A stretch of DNA of 64,000 nucleotides from Acidimicrobiales bacterium (GTDB lineage: Bacteria; Actinomycetota; Acidimicrobiia; Acidimicrobiales; SHLQ01). Location: NCBI GenBank assembly GCA_020629635.1, contig JAHDCX010000002.1:221726-285725 (forward strand), written 5' to 3'. Of this stretch, positions 25,113 through 34,026 are shown one piece after another (positions within the stretch are counted from its first letter, which is position 1; each line of letters begins with the position of its first letter). The notes under the pieces are model-generated. The model worked only from the letters and a program-made list of their open reading frames with translations. It had not been told where the DNA came from and did not search any database. A program made the translations under genes and the position numbers.

Positions 25113-26762
25113 ATGACGGACACGTCGCGCCGCCATGTGGCGGGATTCACCACGGAGAGTGATCTCGAGTCGGTGCGCGCGTGGCGAGTTCTCCGCAAGG
25201 CGATCACGGCCCCAGAAGAGTCTGATGCCAACGGGACTTCTCGGGTCGCAGCGCTGGTGCTCAGTGACGAACGATCGTTGCGCCACGTGATTGGCGATCT
25301 CCCGATCCAGGTTCGAGCGACGCCACGCTTTCTGTCGGTACGCGATCAGCTGGGTTTGGCGCAGCAGGCTGCCCTCGTCGCACAGCGTGCGGGCGTCGAT
25401 GCACTTGGGGCACGGATCGAGCACGATGTCGACGCGCTGCGCTCCATCAGCCGGCGGGCCTATGAGAGCATCGACGCGGCGATCGACGCCCTGCTCGAAG
25501 GCCAGCGGCTCCTCATCGACGCCCTCGATTCAGTCGGGGAGGCGTTGCCCGTCGCTCCGTCAGCCGACGGCACGATCGACCTTCGAGACCGGGAGATCGC
25601 CCCACCAACGGACGCGCTCTCGGCGGCAGACGATCGCCTCGCCCGCCTGGCCGAGCGGCGGACGGAGTTGCTTCGTCGAGCCTCCGAGCTTCGGGCCGGA
25701 CAGGTGGTGACTCCCACGCCACCGGTCGCCGCGATCGAGGAATCCACGGTGGTCGATGAACCACCCACCGAGCTCGACGAGACCACCGGGCTCGATGAGA
25801 CCACCGAATCCGACGTAGCCACCGAGCTCGACGAAATCACCGAGCTCGTCGAGACCACCGAATCCGAGGTAGCCACCGAGCTCGACGAAATCACCGAGCT
25901 CGTCGAGACCACCGAATCCGTCGAAGCCACCGAGCCCGTCGAGACCACCGAATCCGACGTAGCCACGCTTCTCGATCCGGAAGTCGCGGAGCCGGCGGTT
26001 CCCGTCGATGGCGAGACCGTCCGCACCGTCGATGACCCAGACCTTGTCGACGCAGGTCTGGTACAGGAGGAGCCAGCCTCGCTCGTGCTGCCGCCGCCGG
26101 TGATTCCCGTCGAAGATGACACGCTGCTCGATCAGGACGAGTACGAGACCCACGCGTGGCCAACCCTCGTCGTCGGTGACGTCGATGAGGTGACCGACGC
26201 GCCGTCCGGAGCAGATCTCGTCCCGATCGATCCGGCGACCGAGCCAGACCCATGGCCGGTCTGGAGCGGCGGGGTCATCGATCTGCGCAACACCGAGTCG
26301 GAGTCTCCGGCCTCGACCCCACCTCCCGTTCCCCCGTCGTTCAGCGTGGTAGTCGACCCCCCGCCGACGATCGACGCAGAACTGGTCCGCGGGCCAACCC
26401 GCAAAACGACCGAAGAGATTGCGGCGGAAGCTCGTCAACTGATCGTGCGACAACAGATGCGGGAAGAATTCCGCGTCGCGGAGTCGACGGGTCGCGCCGG
26501 ACGCAAGATGCGACGCAAGCAGGCTCGCAGCGAGTGGACCTCGGCTCGGACGACGACGCGTCGACGTCGTGATCGACGCCGGTCGCAGCTCGCAGAGGAA
26601 CGTGAGCTCCTCCGTGTGAGCCGCGAAGCGCACCCGACCATGAAGACAGGTCTGCCGACGTGGGTCGGTCAGCTCGCCTACCTGTTGATCGTGTTCACGC
26701 TGCTCGGCCTCGTGGCCGTCGGAGCATGGCTCCTGTTCGCTGCAGACCCCGGGCTGTTCTGA
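25113..26762 (+). CDS. Acidic repeat protein with C-terminal membrane anchor
   Basis: This 549-residue protein has a helical N-terminal half (about 1-200), then a low-complexity acidic region (about 210-290) built from ELDEITELVETTESE-type units. At DNA level a 54-base unit is duplicated near 25,830-25,940. A Pro/Glu-rich middle, a very basic segment (RRKQARSEWTSARTTTRRRRDRRR, about 465-510) and one C-terminal helix (about 520-545) follow. It is probably a tail-anchored cytoplasmic protein. ATG at 25113 has GGAGG at a good distance. No family is recognised; the gene is followed closely by prmA on the other strand. Confidence 0.72.
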   Translation: MTDTSRRHVAGFTTESDLESVRAWRVLRKAITAPEESDANGTSRVAALVLSDERSLRHVIGDLPIQVRATPRFLSVRDQLGLAQQAALVAQRAGVDALGARIEHDVDALRSISRRAYESIDAAIDALLEGQRLLIDALDSVGEALPVAPSADGTIDLRDREIAPPTDALSAADDRLARLAERRTELLRRASELRAGQVVTPTPPVAAIEESTVVDEPPTELDETTGLDETTESDVATELDEITELVETTESEVATELDEITELVETTESVEATEPVETTESDVATLLDPEVAEPAVPVDGETVRTVDDPDLVDAGLVQEEPASLVLPPPVIPVEDDTLLDQDEYETHAWPTLVVGDVDEVTDAPSGADLVPIDPATEPDPWPVWSGGVIDLRNTESESPASTPPPVPPSFSVVVDPPPTIDAELVRGPTRKTTEEIAAEARQLIVRQQMREEFRVAESTGRAGRKMRRKQARSEWTSARTTTRRRRDRRRSQLAEERELLRVSREAHPTMKTGLPTWVGQLAYLLIVFTLLGLVAVGAWLLFAADPGLF

Positions 26763-26765
26763 GTC

Positions 26766-27593
26766 TCAACCGGACGCGGCGGTTCGCAGCGTCACCGCTG
26801 CCCAATCGCCCTCGCTGAGGATCTCGCACAGGTCGTGCTGTGGGTAGAGGTCCACGACAGATCGAACTTGTCGACACAGCAGGCCGCTGAGGACGATGAT
26901 CGGTTCGGTGCGTGCCGGTGTGTCGGCGACGATCCGTTGGCCGGACAGGGTCATATTGGCGACCATCACGTCGTGTTCGTCGAAGCCAATCGTGGCGTCT
27001 GACTCGACGCAGTTCACCCGCTCGCCGACGTCGTTCTGAGCGATGTTCGCTGCGGCCACCGAGATCGCAGACGGGTCGTTGTCGACCGCGGTCACGGTTG
27101 CGCCGCGCTTCGCCGCAGCGATCGCCAGGACTCCAGTGCCGGTACCGAGATCCAGCACCTTGCGACCGTCGAGCTCGAGTCGGTCGAGTGCACGAAGTGC
27201 GAGTTTGGTGGACGGATGCCCGCCGTGCCCAAAGGCGGGTCCTGCGTCGATCTCGACTCGGGTCAACTCGTCGGTTGCATCGTCGGCCGTTCCGACCGGG
27301 ACGATCCGGAAGCCGTCGGCGATGGTCTCGGCCACCAGGGGGGCACGTCCCGAGCGGTCGTCTGCCGAGACGGTGAGTGCCTCCAGCTGGCATCGGACCA
27401 ACATGGGCAGTGCCCCCGCAAGAGCATCGGCTGCTGCGGTGCTGTCGAGCCCGACCGTCAGTTCGACGACGTCTCCCACCCGCTGCTCGCCGATCGCGGT
27501 AGCCCCCAACTCGAAGCAATGGAAGACCGTCAGTTCTGCCTCTTTCGGGTCGACGGTGACACGAAGCGCGGCCGCCGGGTGATCGTCGGGCAT
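26766..27593 (-). CDS. prmA: Ribosomal protein L11 methyltransferase
   Basis: This 275-residue protein has an N-terminal alpha/beta domain followed by a class I SAM methyltransferase fold. It shows AFGHGGHPST (about 120-128), which is the PrmA FGTGxHxTT region, the SAM loop DLGTGTGVLAIAA (about 148-160) and VDNDPSAISVA. The NxLA(N) equivalent is VANMTLSG. The start at 27593 (MPDDHP) is chosen over an upstream ATG because gnd begins only 100 bases away in the opposite direction. PrmA trimethylates L11 in the cytoplasm; the slightly divergent motifs leave room for another protein substrate. Confidence 0.82.
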   Translation of the reverse strand: MPDDHPAAALRVTVDPKEAELTVFHCFELGATAIGEQRVGDVVELTVGLDSTAAADALAGALPMLVRCQLEALTVSADDRSGRAPLVAETIADGFRIVPVGTADDATDELTRVEIDAGPAFGHGGHPSTKLALRALDRLELDGRKVLDLGTGTGVLAIAAAKRGATVTAVDNDPSAISVAAANIAQNDVGERVNCVESDATIGFDEHDVMVANMTLSGQRIVADTPARTEPIIVLSGLLCRQVRSVVDLYPQHDLCEILSEGDWAAVTLRTAASG

Positions 27594-27693
27594 GAACGCA
27601 GCTTGGCACGGGTTTGCAAATTCCACGGAGTTTCCGGGCGCCGCCGGCGTCCGGGCGTCAAGATGGTCGTCGTAGGCGACGAAGGAGACAGCA

Positions 27694-28716
27694 ATGCAGT
27701 TCGGGATGGTCGGCATCGGCCGAATGGGCTCCGGTTTGGTGCAGCGAGCAATGCGCGACGGACATCATGCGGTCGCCTACGACATCAACGCGGAAGCCGT
27801 CGACGAAGTGGTCGCGCTGACGGGCGCGACCCCGGCCTACGACCTGGCCGAGTTTGCCGCGGCACTCGAGGCGCCCCGAGTCGCGTGGGTCATGGTGCCC
27901 GCGGCCTTTGCCGGACAGACCGTCGACGCCGTTGCGGAGCACTTCGAGGCGGGTGACATCATCATCGACGGCGGCAACTCGATGTGGCAGGACGACGTCG
28001 ACAAGGCAGAGGAGCTCGCCGACAAGGGCATCCACTTCGTCGACATCGGCACGTCCGGTGGCGTGTACGGCCTCGAGCGGGGCTTCTCACTGATGATCGG
28101 AGGCGAGCCCGAAGCCGTCTCCGTGCTCGAGCCGCTCTTCGACACGCTGGCACCAGGCGTCGACGTCGCCGAACGAACGCTCGACGACGGCGCGCCGCTC
28201 CGCCCCGGAGAGAAGGGTTGGCTGCACTGCGGCCCGAACGGGGCCGGACACTTCGTGAAGATGGTTCACAACGGGATCGAGTACGGGATGATGGCCGCGA
28301 TGGCCGAAGGACTCGGGATCCTCGAGGCGGCAGACGCCGGAACCGAAGAACGCATCAAGGACGCCGAGACCACGCCGCTTCGTGATCCGAAGTACTACCG
28401 CTACGACATCGACACCGCAGCGGTCGCCGAGGTCTGGCGCCGCGGGTCGGTGATCAGCTCGTGGCTGGTCGATCTCACCGCCCACGCCTTGGCCGTCGAC
28501 CCGAACCTCGACGCGTTTCAGGGGCGAGTGTCCGATTCGGGTGAGGGCCGTTGGACCGTGCAGGCCGCGGTCGAACTCGGCGTCCCGGCAGCCACGATCA
28601 CGTCGTCGCTGTTCGACCGCTTCTCGAGCCGCGGGAACGCCGACTTCACCAACAAGGTCGTCTCGGCGATGCGCAAGGAGTTTGGCGGACACCACGAGAA
28701 GAAGGCCGACTCGTGA
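27694..28716 (+). CDS. gnd: 6-phosphogluconate dehydrogenase (short form)
   Basis: This 340-residue enzyme oxidatively decarboxylates 6-phosphogluconate to ribulose-5-phosphate. It has the Rossmann loop GMVGIGRMGSGL (4-15), GGNSMW (93-98), GTSGGVYG (119-126), catalytic Lys189 and Glu196 in KMVHNGIEYG. It is about 130 residues shorter than the E. coli type and belongs to the short, often NAD-preferring GndA/YqeC-like class. Its stop overlaps the GTG of zwf, so the two are coupled. It heads the oxidative pentose-phosphate operon. Confidence 0.96.
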   Translation: MQFGMVGIGRMGSGLVQRAMRDGHHAVAYDINAEAVDEVVALTGATPAYDLAEFAAALEAPRVAWVMVPAAFAGQTVDAVAEHFEAGDIIIDGGNSMWQDDVDKAEELADKGIHFVDIGTSGGVYGLERGFSLMIGGEPEAVSVLEPLFDTLAPGVDVAERTLDDGAPLRPGEKGWLHCGPNGAGHFVKMVHNGIEYGMMAAMAEGLGILEAADAGTEERIKDAETTPLRDPKYYRYDIDTAAVAEVWRRGSVISSWLVDLTAHALAVDPNLDAFQGRVSDSGEGRWTVQAAVELGVPAATITSSLFDRFSSRGNADFTNKVVSAMRKEFGGHHEKKADS

Positions 28717-30101
28717 CCGAGCCGGCATCCGCCGACGCCTTTCTGCTGTTCGGTGCCTCCGGCGATCTGGCACGCAAGAAGCTCTTCCCAGCGCTCTACG
28801 AGCTGACGCTCGAAGGGCGCGCCGACATGCCGATCGTCGGCATCGCTCGGAGCCAATGGTCCGACGACGACCTCCGCGACCGCGCCCGTGAGTCGATTCG
28901 AGCCAAGGTCACTGACGTCGACGAGGATGCGCTCGAGCGCCTTTGTGCACGGCTCCGCTATCTCTCCGGTGACTACACCGATGCAACGACCTGGGGGAGA
29001 GTGGCAGAGCTGACGGAGGGCGCTCAGGTGCCGGTGTCGTTCCTTGCCATCCCTCCGTTCCTGTTCGACGACGTCGTCGAGGGCATGGCGTCGGTCGGCA
29101 TGACCGAGCGAGGCCGAGTCGTCGTCGAGAAACCGTTTGGCCGAGACGTCGCGACCGCAAAGGAACTCAACGCCACGCTGCACAAGCACCTCGATGAGTC
29201 CCAGATCTTCCGGATCGATCACTTTCTCGGCAAGGAGCCGGTGCAGAACCTGATGGTGTACCGGTTCGCCAATTCGATGCTCGAACCGGTCTGGAATCGC
29301 AACCACGTGGCCTCGGTGTCGATCCTGATGACCGAGGCATTCGGAATCGAGGGGCGGGGTGCCTTCTACGACGAGGTCGGCGCGATCCGTGACGTGGTGC
29401 AGAACCACCTCCTCCAAATGGTGGCCCTGATGGCGATGGAGCCACCGGCGAGCAAGGACCCCGCCGCGATGCGCGACGAGAAGGTCAAGGTGTTCAAGGC
29501 GATGAAACCGCTCGACCCGGCCAAGGTGGTCCGAGGCCAGGTCGAGGGCTACCTCGACGAGGAAGGTGTCGCCGAGGGGTCCGACACCGAAACGTTTGCG
29601 GCGATGACCCTCGAGATCGACTCGTGGCGATGGGCGGGTGTGCCCTTCCACATCCGTGCCGGCAAGTCCATGACCAGCACGATCACCGAGGCGGTCGTCG
29701 AGTTCAAGCAACCGCCGAGCATGCTCTTCGCCGACGAGGACACGTGTCCGGCCCCCAACGTGCTGCGATTCCGCATGAAGCCGGACGACAACATCACGAT
29801 GACGATGCAGGCCAAGGTGCCCGGCCTCGAGATGATCAGCCGGGCGATCGACATGACCGTCGACTACGAAGAGCAGCTCGGAGGAGACGGGCCCGACGCG
29901 TACGAGCGACTGATCGCCGACGCGCTGGTGGGAGATGAGCGACTCTTCGCCCGACAAGATGGTGTCGAGGAGGCGTGGCGCATCGTCGAACCGATGCTCG
30001 AGCCGGCCGCGCCGGTGCTGCCGTATCCGTCGGGGTCATGGGGTCCGGCCGAAGCCGACGCCGTCGCCCCGCTCCCCTCAGGCTTGGAGACGCGCTGCTA
30101 G
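28713..30101 (+). CDS. zwf: Glucose-6-phosphate 1-dehydrogenase
   Basis: This 462-residue enzyme makes 6-phosphogluconolactone from glucose-6-phosphate. Seen are the cofactor loop GASGDLA (14-20), EKPFG (139-143) and the active-site signature RIDHFLGKE (167-175), then the NxMLEPVWNRN region. GTG start is fixed by the GTGA overlap with gnd. It lies between gnd and pgl, so the three reaction steps of the oxidative branch are encoded together. Confidence 0.97.
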   Translation: MTEPASADAFLLFGASGDLARKKLFPALYELTLEGRADMPIVGIARSQWSDDDLRDRARESIRAKVTDVDEDALERLCARLRYLSGDYTDATTWGRVAELTEGAQVPVSFLAIPPFLFDDVVEGMASVGMTERGRVVVEKPFGRDVATAKELNATLHKHLDESQIFRIDHFLGKEPVQNLMVYRFANSMLEPVWNRNHVASVSILMTEAFGIEGRGAFYDEVGAIRDVVQNHLLQMVALMAMEPPASKDPAAMRDEKVKVFKAMKPLDPAKVVRGQVEGYLDEEGVAEGSDTETFAAMTLEIDSWRWAGVPFHIRAGKSMTSTITEAVVEFKQPPSMLFADEDTCPAPNVLRFRMKPDDNITMTMQAKVPGLEMISRAIDMTVDYEEQLGGDGPDAYERLIADALVGDERLFARQDGVEEAWRIVEPMLEPAAPVLPYPSGSWGPAEADAVAPLPSGLETRC

Positions 30102-30165
30102 CGCTTCCATGATCGACCGTATCGCTCGATTCGTGGGCGAGACTGGGGTCGCCCAAGGAGGAGAC

Positions 30166-30858
30166 ATGCAGGTCGAAGTCCTCGACGATCCCGAAGCCAC
30201 CGCCCGTCGCGCCGTCGACGCCATCGTGGAGGCATCGGCCCGTGCCATCGCCGAACGAGGACAGTTTGTCTGGGCGGTATCTGGCGGATCGACGCCGCGG
30301 CGGATGCTTGAGTTGCTTGCCGAGCGCAACGACATCGACTGGGGCCGGATGCACCTGTTCCAGGTCGACGAGCGGCTCGCGCCCGATGGCGACGCTGATC
30401 GCAACGCCACGATGCTCGACGAGACCATCCTCGCCAATCCCGCGGTGGCAGAGAGGATTGGCCGACTCGCGCTCATGCCGGTCACGGCCGAAGATCCGGT
30501 TGCGGCGGCCGCCGAGTACGCCGCACTCATTGACGAGGTCACGGGCTCGCCAGCCGTCTTCGATCTCGTGCAGCTCGGCATGGGTTCAGACGGTCACACC
30601 GCGTCGCTCATTCCGGGTGACGACGTCCTCGGCGTCGACGACGTCGACGTGGCGCTCACCGGCCTCTACAACGGGCGACGCCGAATGACCCTGACCTGGC
30701 CGGTCCTCGACCGGGCGAAAGAACTCCTTTGGGTCATCACGGGCGAGTCCAAGCAGGGCGCCCTCCAGCAGTTCTTCGACAACGACCCGTCGATTCCGGC
30801 GACGCTGCCCACCCAAGCCCGCGCGCTCGTCCTCACCGACAGCGCCGCCAACGCCTGA
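30166..30858 (+). CDS. pgl: 6-phosphogluconolactonase
   Basis: This 230-residue enzyme hydrolyses the lactone between Zwf and Gnd. It shows SGGSTPRRML, QVDERL and GMGSDGHTASLIPG, the three sugar-phosphate isomerase-like motifs of DevB/Pgl. The start at 30166 has a near-perfect AAGGAGGA site, which excludes the longer upstream reading. It sits 64 bases after zwf. A dispersed hairpin follows the stop, before the convergent aminotransferase gene. Confidence 0.96.
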   Translation: MQVEVLDDPEATARRAVDAIVEASARAIAERGQFVWAVSGGSTPRRMLELLAERNDIDWGRMHLFQVDERLAPDGDADRNATMLDETILANPAVAERIGRLALMPVTAEDPVAAAAEYAALIDEVTGSPAVFDLVQLGMGSDGHTASLIPGDDVLGVDDVDVALTGLYNGRRRMTLTWPVLDRAKELLWVITGESKQGALQQFFDNDPSIPATLPTQARALVLTDSAANA

Positions 30859-30860
30859 CC

Positions 30861-30891
30861 AGTCACATTGGTGTCTGACCCCGAAGTGACT
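30861..30891. repeat. Dispersed hairpin copy 2 (GGTGTCTGACCCC core)
   Basis: AGTCACATTGG and CCGAAGTGACT flank the same loop as the 16.4 kb element. Two positions of the stem are not complementary, so the outer 6 bp carry the pairing. It lies between the pgl and aminotransferase 3' ends and overlaps the last bases of the latter, as expected of a two-way terminator. Confidence 0.65.
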
Positions 30892-32104
30892 CGAGAGCGT
30901 CGATGAGTTGGGCGATCTCGGCCGGGCTCGTCGTGTGCACGAAGCTCAGTCGCAAGACGCCAGGGTCGGGGTCGACTCCCATGGCCTCGAGGCAGCGGAC
31001 GGCGTAGAAGTCGCCTGCGCCCGCCATGATCCGTCGATCGGCCAGGCGCTTTGCCACCGACACCGGTTCGGGCACAGCAACGGCCACGGTCGGCACTCGC
31101 TCGTCGTGGTGCTCCGGTCCAAGGATCCGGACGTCGCTGCGGCCGCGCAGATACTCGAGCAGAGGAGCCAGCGTGGAGGTTTCGTGTGCTCGCATCAGAT
31201 CGTGCACGCGGCGACCGCGCTCGGCGGACGGAGCGCCGTCGTCGAAGTGATGCTCATGGAGGAGATCGATGTAATCGCACACGCCACCCAGGGCCGCTAC
31301 CTGCGCATGATCCGGACCCGCCGGCACGAGACGCTTGCGAATCGATCGGTCGTTGAAGAAGTGGCTCTGGTTCGCAAGCGAGTCGCACACCGAGCGCCGA
31401 ACCGTCATGACGCCCTGGTGCGGCCCCCACGTCTTGTATGAGCTGAAGAGATAGACATCAGCCCCGAGCGCGCCGACGTCGGGGAGACCGTGCGGGGCAG
31501 CAGACACCCCGTCCACGACCGACACGATCCCTGCGGCCGAGAGCGTTGCGCAGATCTCGGCGACCGGGTTCTCGTGGCCGACGATGTTGGACACGTGAGG
31601 GAAGGCAACGAGGCGGGTGCGGTCGCTGAGGAGATCGGCGAGATCGCTCGGATCGAGGCGGCCCGAGCCCGGGTCGATCCTCCATTCGCGCACGACGATG
31701 CCCTCTTCTTGAAGGCGGCGCCACGCTCCCGTGTTCGCCTCGTGATCCTGGTTCGTGACGACGATTTCGTCACCGTCTGACCAGCCCGTCCGGAATGCCC
31801 GCGCCAACACGTAGGTGTTCTGCGAGGTCGATGGTCCGATGTGGACCTCGTCATCGCCGACATTCATCAGCCCCGCAAGACGAACATACGCATCGTCCAT
31901 CTGTTGTCCCGCGGTCGTTGCCGCGGGATAGGGGGCGTAAGGCTGCACCTTGGTGCGCCGATAGAACCCGTCGAGCCGTTCGATGGTCTGACGGCATGCG
32001 TAGGAGCCGCCCGCATTCTCGAAGAACGCCCATCCCTCGAGCGACGGCTCGGAGAAGGCCGGAAACTGCGATCGGGCGAAGTCGAGATCGAGGGTCGGGC
32101 TCAT
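30863..32104 (-). CDS. PLP-dependent aminotransferase class V (NifS/SufS-like)
   Basis: This 413-residue protein has the class V fold. Signs are a substrate-entry FFENAGGSYACRQ segment (28-38), IGPSTSQNTYVLARA (89-103), QDHEANTGAWRRL with His121, the PLP-binding Asp198 (VVDGVSAAPHG) and Lys224 in SSYKTWGPHQG. Family members are cysteine desulfurases, selenocysteine lyases or isopenicillin epimerase-like enzymes. The usual desulfurase active-site Cys loop is not obvious here, so sulphur transfer is uncertain. It overlaps the mycothiol-type gene by four bases (ATGA). Confidence 0.85.
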   Translation of the reverse strand: MSPTLDLDFARSQFPAFSEPSLEGWAFFENAGGSYACRQTIERLDGFYRRTKVQPYAPYPAATTAGQQMDDAYVRLAGLMNVGDDEVHIGPSTSQNTYVLARAFRTGWSDGDEIVVTNQDHEANTGAWRRLQEEGIVVREWRIDPGSGRLDPSDLADLLSDRTRLVAFPHVSNIVGHENPVAEICATLSAAGIVSVVDGVSAAPHGLPDVGALGADVYLFSSYKTWGPHQGVMTVRRSVCDSLANQSHFFNDRSIRKRLVPAGPDHAQVAALGGVCDYIDLLHEHHFDDGAPSAERGRRVHDLMRAHETSTLAPLLEYLRGRSDVRILGPEHHDERVPTVAVAVPEPVSVAKRLADRRIMAGAGDFYAVRCLEAMGVDPDPGVLRLSFVHTTSPAEIAQLIDALESLRGQTPM

Positions 32105-32814
32105 GGTGCGAGCTCACGCCAGGTGTGCGCCACGGACTCGTCACCGAAGAACTGCACGTCGCCGCCGTTCCGCCCCCAGATCCACAAGAGCAGGGCCTCA
32201 GCCGTACCGCGAGCGGCCGCGTCGCCCTTTGCGTGCTCGCGAGTGACCGTGAGGTTTGGACCGTCATCGCCGACCAGTGTCCACTCGCCCTCCACGTCGG
32301 TGCAGTGCAGATGGAATGACGCCGACGGATAGATCCGATTCGGGCGTCGCATCGACCAGCGCAGGCCGACCATCGTGTACTCGTCGATGCCATCAGAGGC
32401 GACCATCGGGTCGATTGGCGAGGTCTCGCCGTGTGCGGATTCTGCATCCCAGCGGTGCACGACGGTCTCGTGGGCCATTCGCCGCAGCCAGAACGCACCG
32501 GTCTGTTGGTCCGCAGCGAACGACCACGCCGGTGCGTCAGGATCAGCCGCGGCCAGCGCCTCGAGGATGCGGGCACGGGTGTCCTGCAGCCACGGAAACA
32601 ACCCGTCCCTTTCCCGCTCGTTCCACGGGTCCGCCGGCGGCGACTGCGCACCACCCCCAACCACGTTGGCGGTCGCGACCTGCCACACGCTCCCCACGTG
32701 CACGCCGAGATCGAAGATCGTCCAGTCCCCACACTGGGGCACCGGCGCGTCGAGATCGACGAGGGCGTTGATGAAGGCCGAGCTCTCCGTGGTCACGATG
32801 TCCAGGTAATCCAT
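32101..32814 (-). CDS. Mycothiol-dependent maleylpyruvate isomerase-family protein
   Basis: This 237-residue protein has the DinB-like N-terminal helical bundle of the MDMPI family: VPQCGDWTIFDLGVHVGSVW near 25-44, HETVVHRWDAE near 114-124, and a C-terminal SCP2-like part. The His residues of those segments (about 38, 114 and 118) match the expected metal triad. Members use mycothiol as a cofactor or act as thiol transferases. It is the first gene of a two-gene operon with the PLP enzyme. Confidence 0.85.
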   Translation of the reverse strand: MDYLDIVTTESSAFINALVDLDAPVPQCGDWTIFDLGVHVGSVWQVATANVVGGGAQSPPADPWNERERDGLFPWLQDTRARILEALAAADPDAPAWSFAADQQTGAFWLRRMAHETVVHRWDAESAHGETSPIDPMVASDGIDEYTMVGLRWSMRRPNRIYPSASFHLHCTDVEGEWTLVGDDGPNLTVTREHAKGDAAARGTAEALLLWIWGRNGGDVQFFGDESVAHTWRELAP

Positions 32815-32891
32815 GGCCCAGCAACCTATCTCGGAGTCGCCTCCGGGTTGTCCCCGATGGACTTCTTCTCGTCCTCTGTCACCGTGGACGC

Positions 32892-33689
32892 GTGACTACT
32901 GCCACCGCCAGCTCGCGTCGAGCGGTCCGATCCCATCGCAACATCCGGGCTGTGGCCTTCGTCCTTGCGGCCTCGACGGTCGTGACCACCGGTGCGGAGC
33001 GAGTCTTCTGGTATTGGACGACGAGTCCGATCGCTCACCTCGAGGTGATCGCCTACTACGCGACCAGCGTCGTGGCGTTCTTCTGGGTGCTTCACCGGTT
33101 CGCGGTGGATGATGTGGCATCGCTCGTACTCGCGCTTCCGGTCTTTGCGTACATGACGGAAGGTGTCCTTACGCCGGTGCTGTACTCGGGCGGACCGTTT
33201 GTGCCGGTGTTTCCGCTGTGGTTCACGGCTTGGCATGGCCTCTTCGCAACCGGCGCGGCGCTTTTCGGGGTTCGTTGGATGTTGCTGTCTCGACGGATGG
33301 GGATGTTGTGGTCGACGATGATCGCGTTGGGGGTCTTCTGGGGGCTTTGGTCGACGACGTTGTGGATCCCGGAGAACGCCCAAGACCCCGAGTTGCTCGC
33401 GCAACACGAAACACTCGAGCTTCTCAGCGCCACGGAGTTCGCGTTCTACGCAATCGGTTTTTCGTTGCTCTTCGCTCTGGGGCACCTCGTCCTGGACCGA
33501 ACGTGGCAGACCTCATTCGATCTCCCGCGTTGGCTCCGTGTCGTCGGGGTGCTGTGGGTCGCAATGTTCCTGATCTCCTGGAGCTTTGCCTACCTCTGGG
33601 CGATCCCAAATGTTCATCAGCTACATCGCACTGCAGATCTGGCTCATGCGACGGCGCCGAGTCATGAGCGGATCCCCGACGATTCTTGA
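32892..33689 (+). CDS. Multi-pass membrane protein, apparently frameshifted 3' end
   Basis: This 265-residue reading has seven or so hydrophobic helices, then loses membrane character after FAYLWAIPN (about residue 236) and ends in a polar tail. The +1 frame from the same point continues with a credible helix and further membrane segments (33,610-33,924). Dropping one base near 33,613 would join the two readings as a protein of about 343 residues. The GTG start at 32892 is supported by the good N-terminal tail. Family not recognised. Confidence 0.6.
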   Translation: MTTATASSRRAVRSHRNIRAVAFVLAASTVVTTGAERVFWYWTTSPIAHLEVIAYYATSVVAFFWVLHRFAVDDVASLVLALPVFAYMTEGVLTPVLYSGGPFVPVFPLWFTAWHGLFATGAALFGVRWMLLSRRMGMLWSTMIALGVFWGLWSTTLWIPENAQDPELLAQHETLELLSATEFAFYAIGFSLLFALGHLVLDRTWQTSFDLPRWLRVVGVLWVAMFLISWSFAYLWAIPNVHQLHRTADLAHATAPSHERIPDDS

Positions 33690-33924
33690 TCGACTCTCCG
33701 GACGCATCGAGCCACACGCGCTTCTACCGCTCGTGACGGCACTGCCGTTCGCGGCAGCAGTCACCTACGCCCTGGCCTGGGAATGGCAGCCCGACTATGC
33801 CGTCCCCCGGACGTTCATGTGGGTCACGATCGCCGCGCAGACCGTCGGCGCCGCGGTTGCGCTCACGTGGGCGGTCCGTGCTTCGAGCACGTCCGCGACG
33901 AAAAACACAGAAGGGCTGGCGTGA
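33610..33924 (+). CDS. Membrane protein fragment or overlapping gene (+1 frame)
   Basis: This reading of 104 residues starts with an ATG inside the upstream gene (MFISYIALQIWLM) and has two further hydrophobic helices (about 42-62 and 72-92). It overlaps the upstream gene by 80 bases in the +1 frame. It is most simply the true C-terminus of that gene after an indel; a separate overlapping gene is the alternative. Its TGA lies inside a 12-bp hairpin stem. Confidence 0.55.
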   Translation: MFISYIALQIWLMRRRRVMSGSPTILDRLSGRIEPHALLPLVTALPFAAAVTYALAWEWQPDYAVPRTFMWVTIAAQTVGAAVALTWAVRASSTSATKNTEGLA

Positions 33925-33946
33925 ACCCCCCGGATCACGCCAGCCC
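33913..33946. terminator. 12-bp hairpin containing the stop codon
   Basis: GGGCTGGCGTGA pairs perfectly with TCACGCCAGCCC across a 10-base loop. The TGA in the left arm is the stop of the membrane gene. On the minus strand the hairpin is followed by a T-rich run (TTCTGTGTTTTTCG), so it is a good terminator for the coxS-L-M operon. Confidence 0.85.
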
Positions 33947-33980
33947 CGCTGAAGTGTCAGCTGGCGTACCAGCCGACGAT

Positions 33981-34010
33981 CATCACCGTCCCCCCAAGTC
34001 GACGGTGATG
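33981..34010. terminator. 10-bp hairpin
   Basis: CATCACCGTC and GACGGTGATG pair perfectly around a 10-base loop, 17 bases before the coxM stop on the minus strand. Together with the hairpin at 33.9 kb it forms a double terminator between convergent genes. Confidence 0.75.
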
Positions 34011-34026
34011 GAGAGAGGCACCTTGT

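Noticed and set aside
25780-25970. Possible CRISPR or noncoding repeat
   Set aside because: The repeat keeps the reading frame of a 549-residue protein and is a coding expansion.
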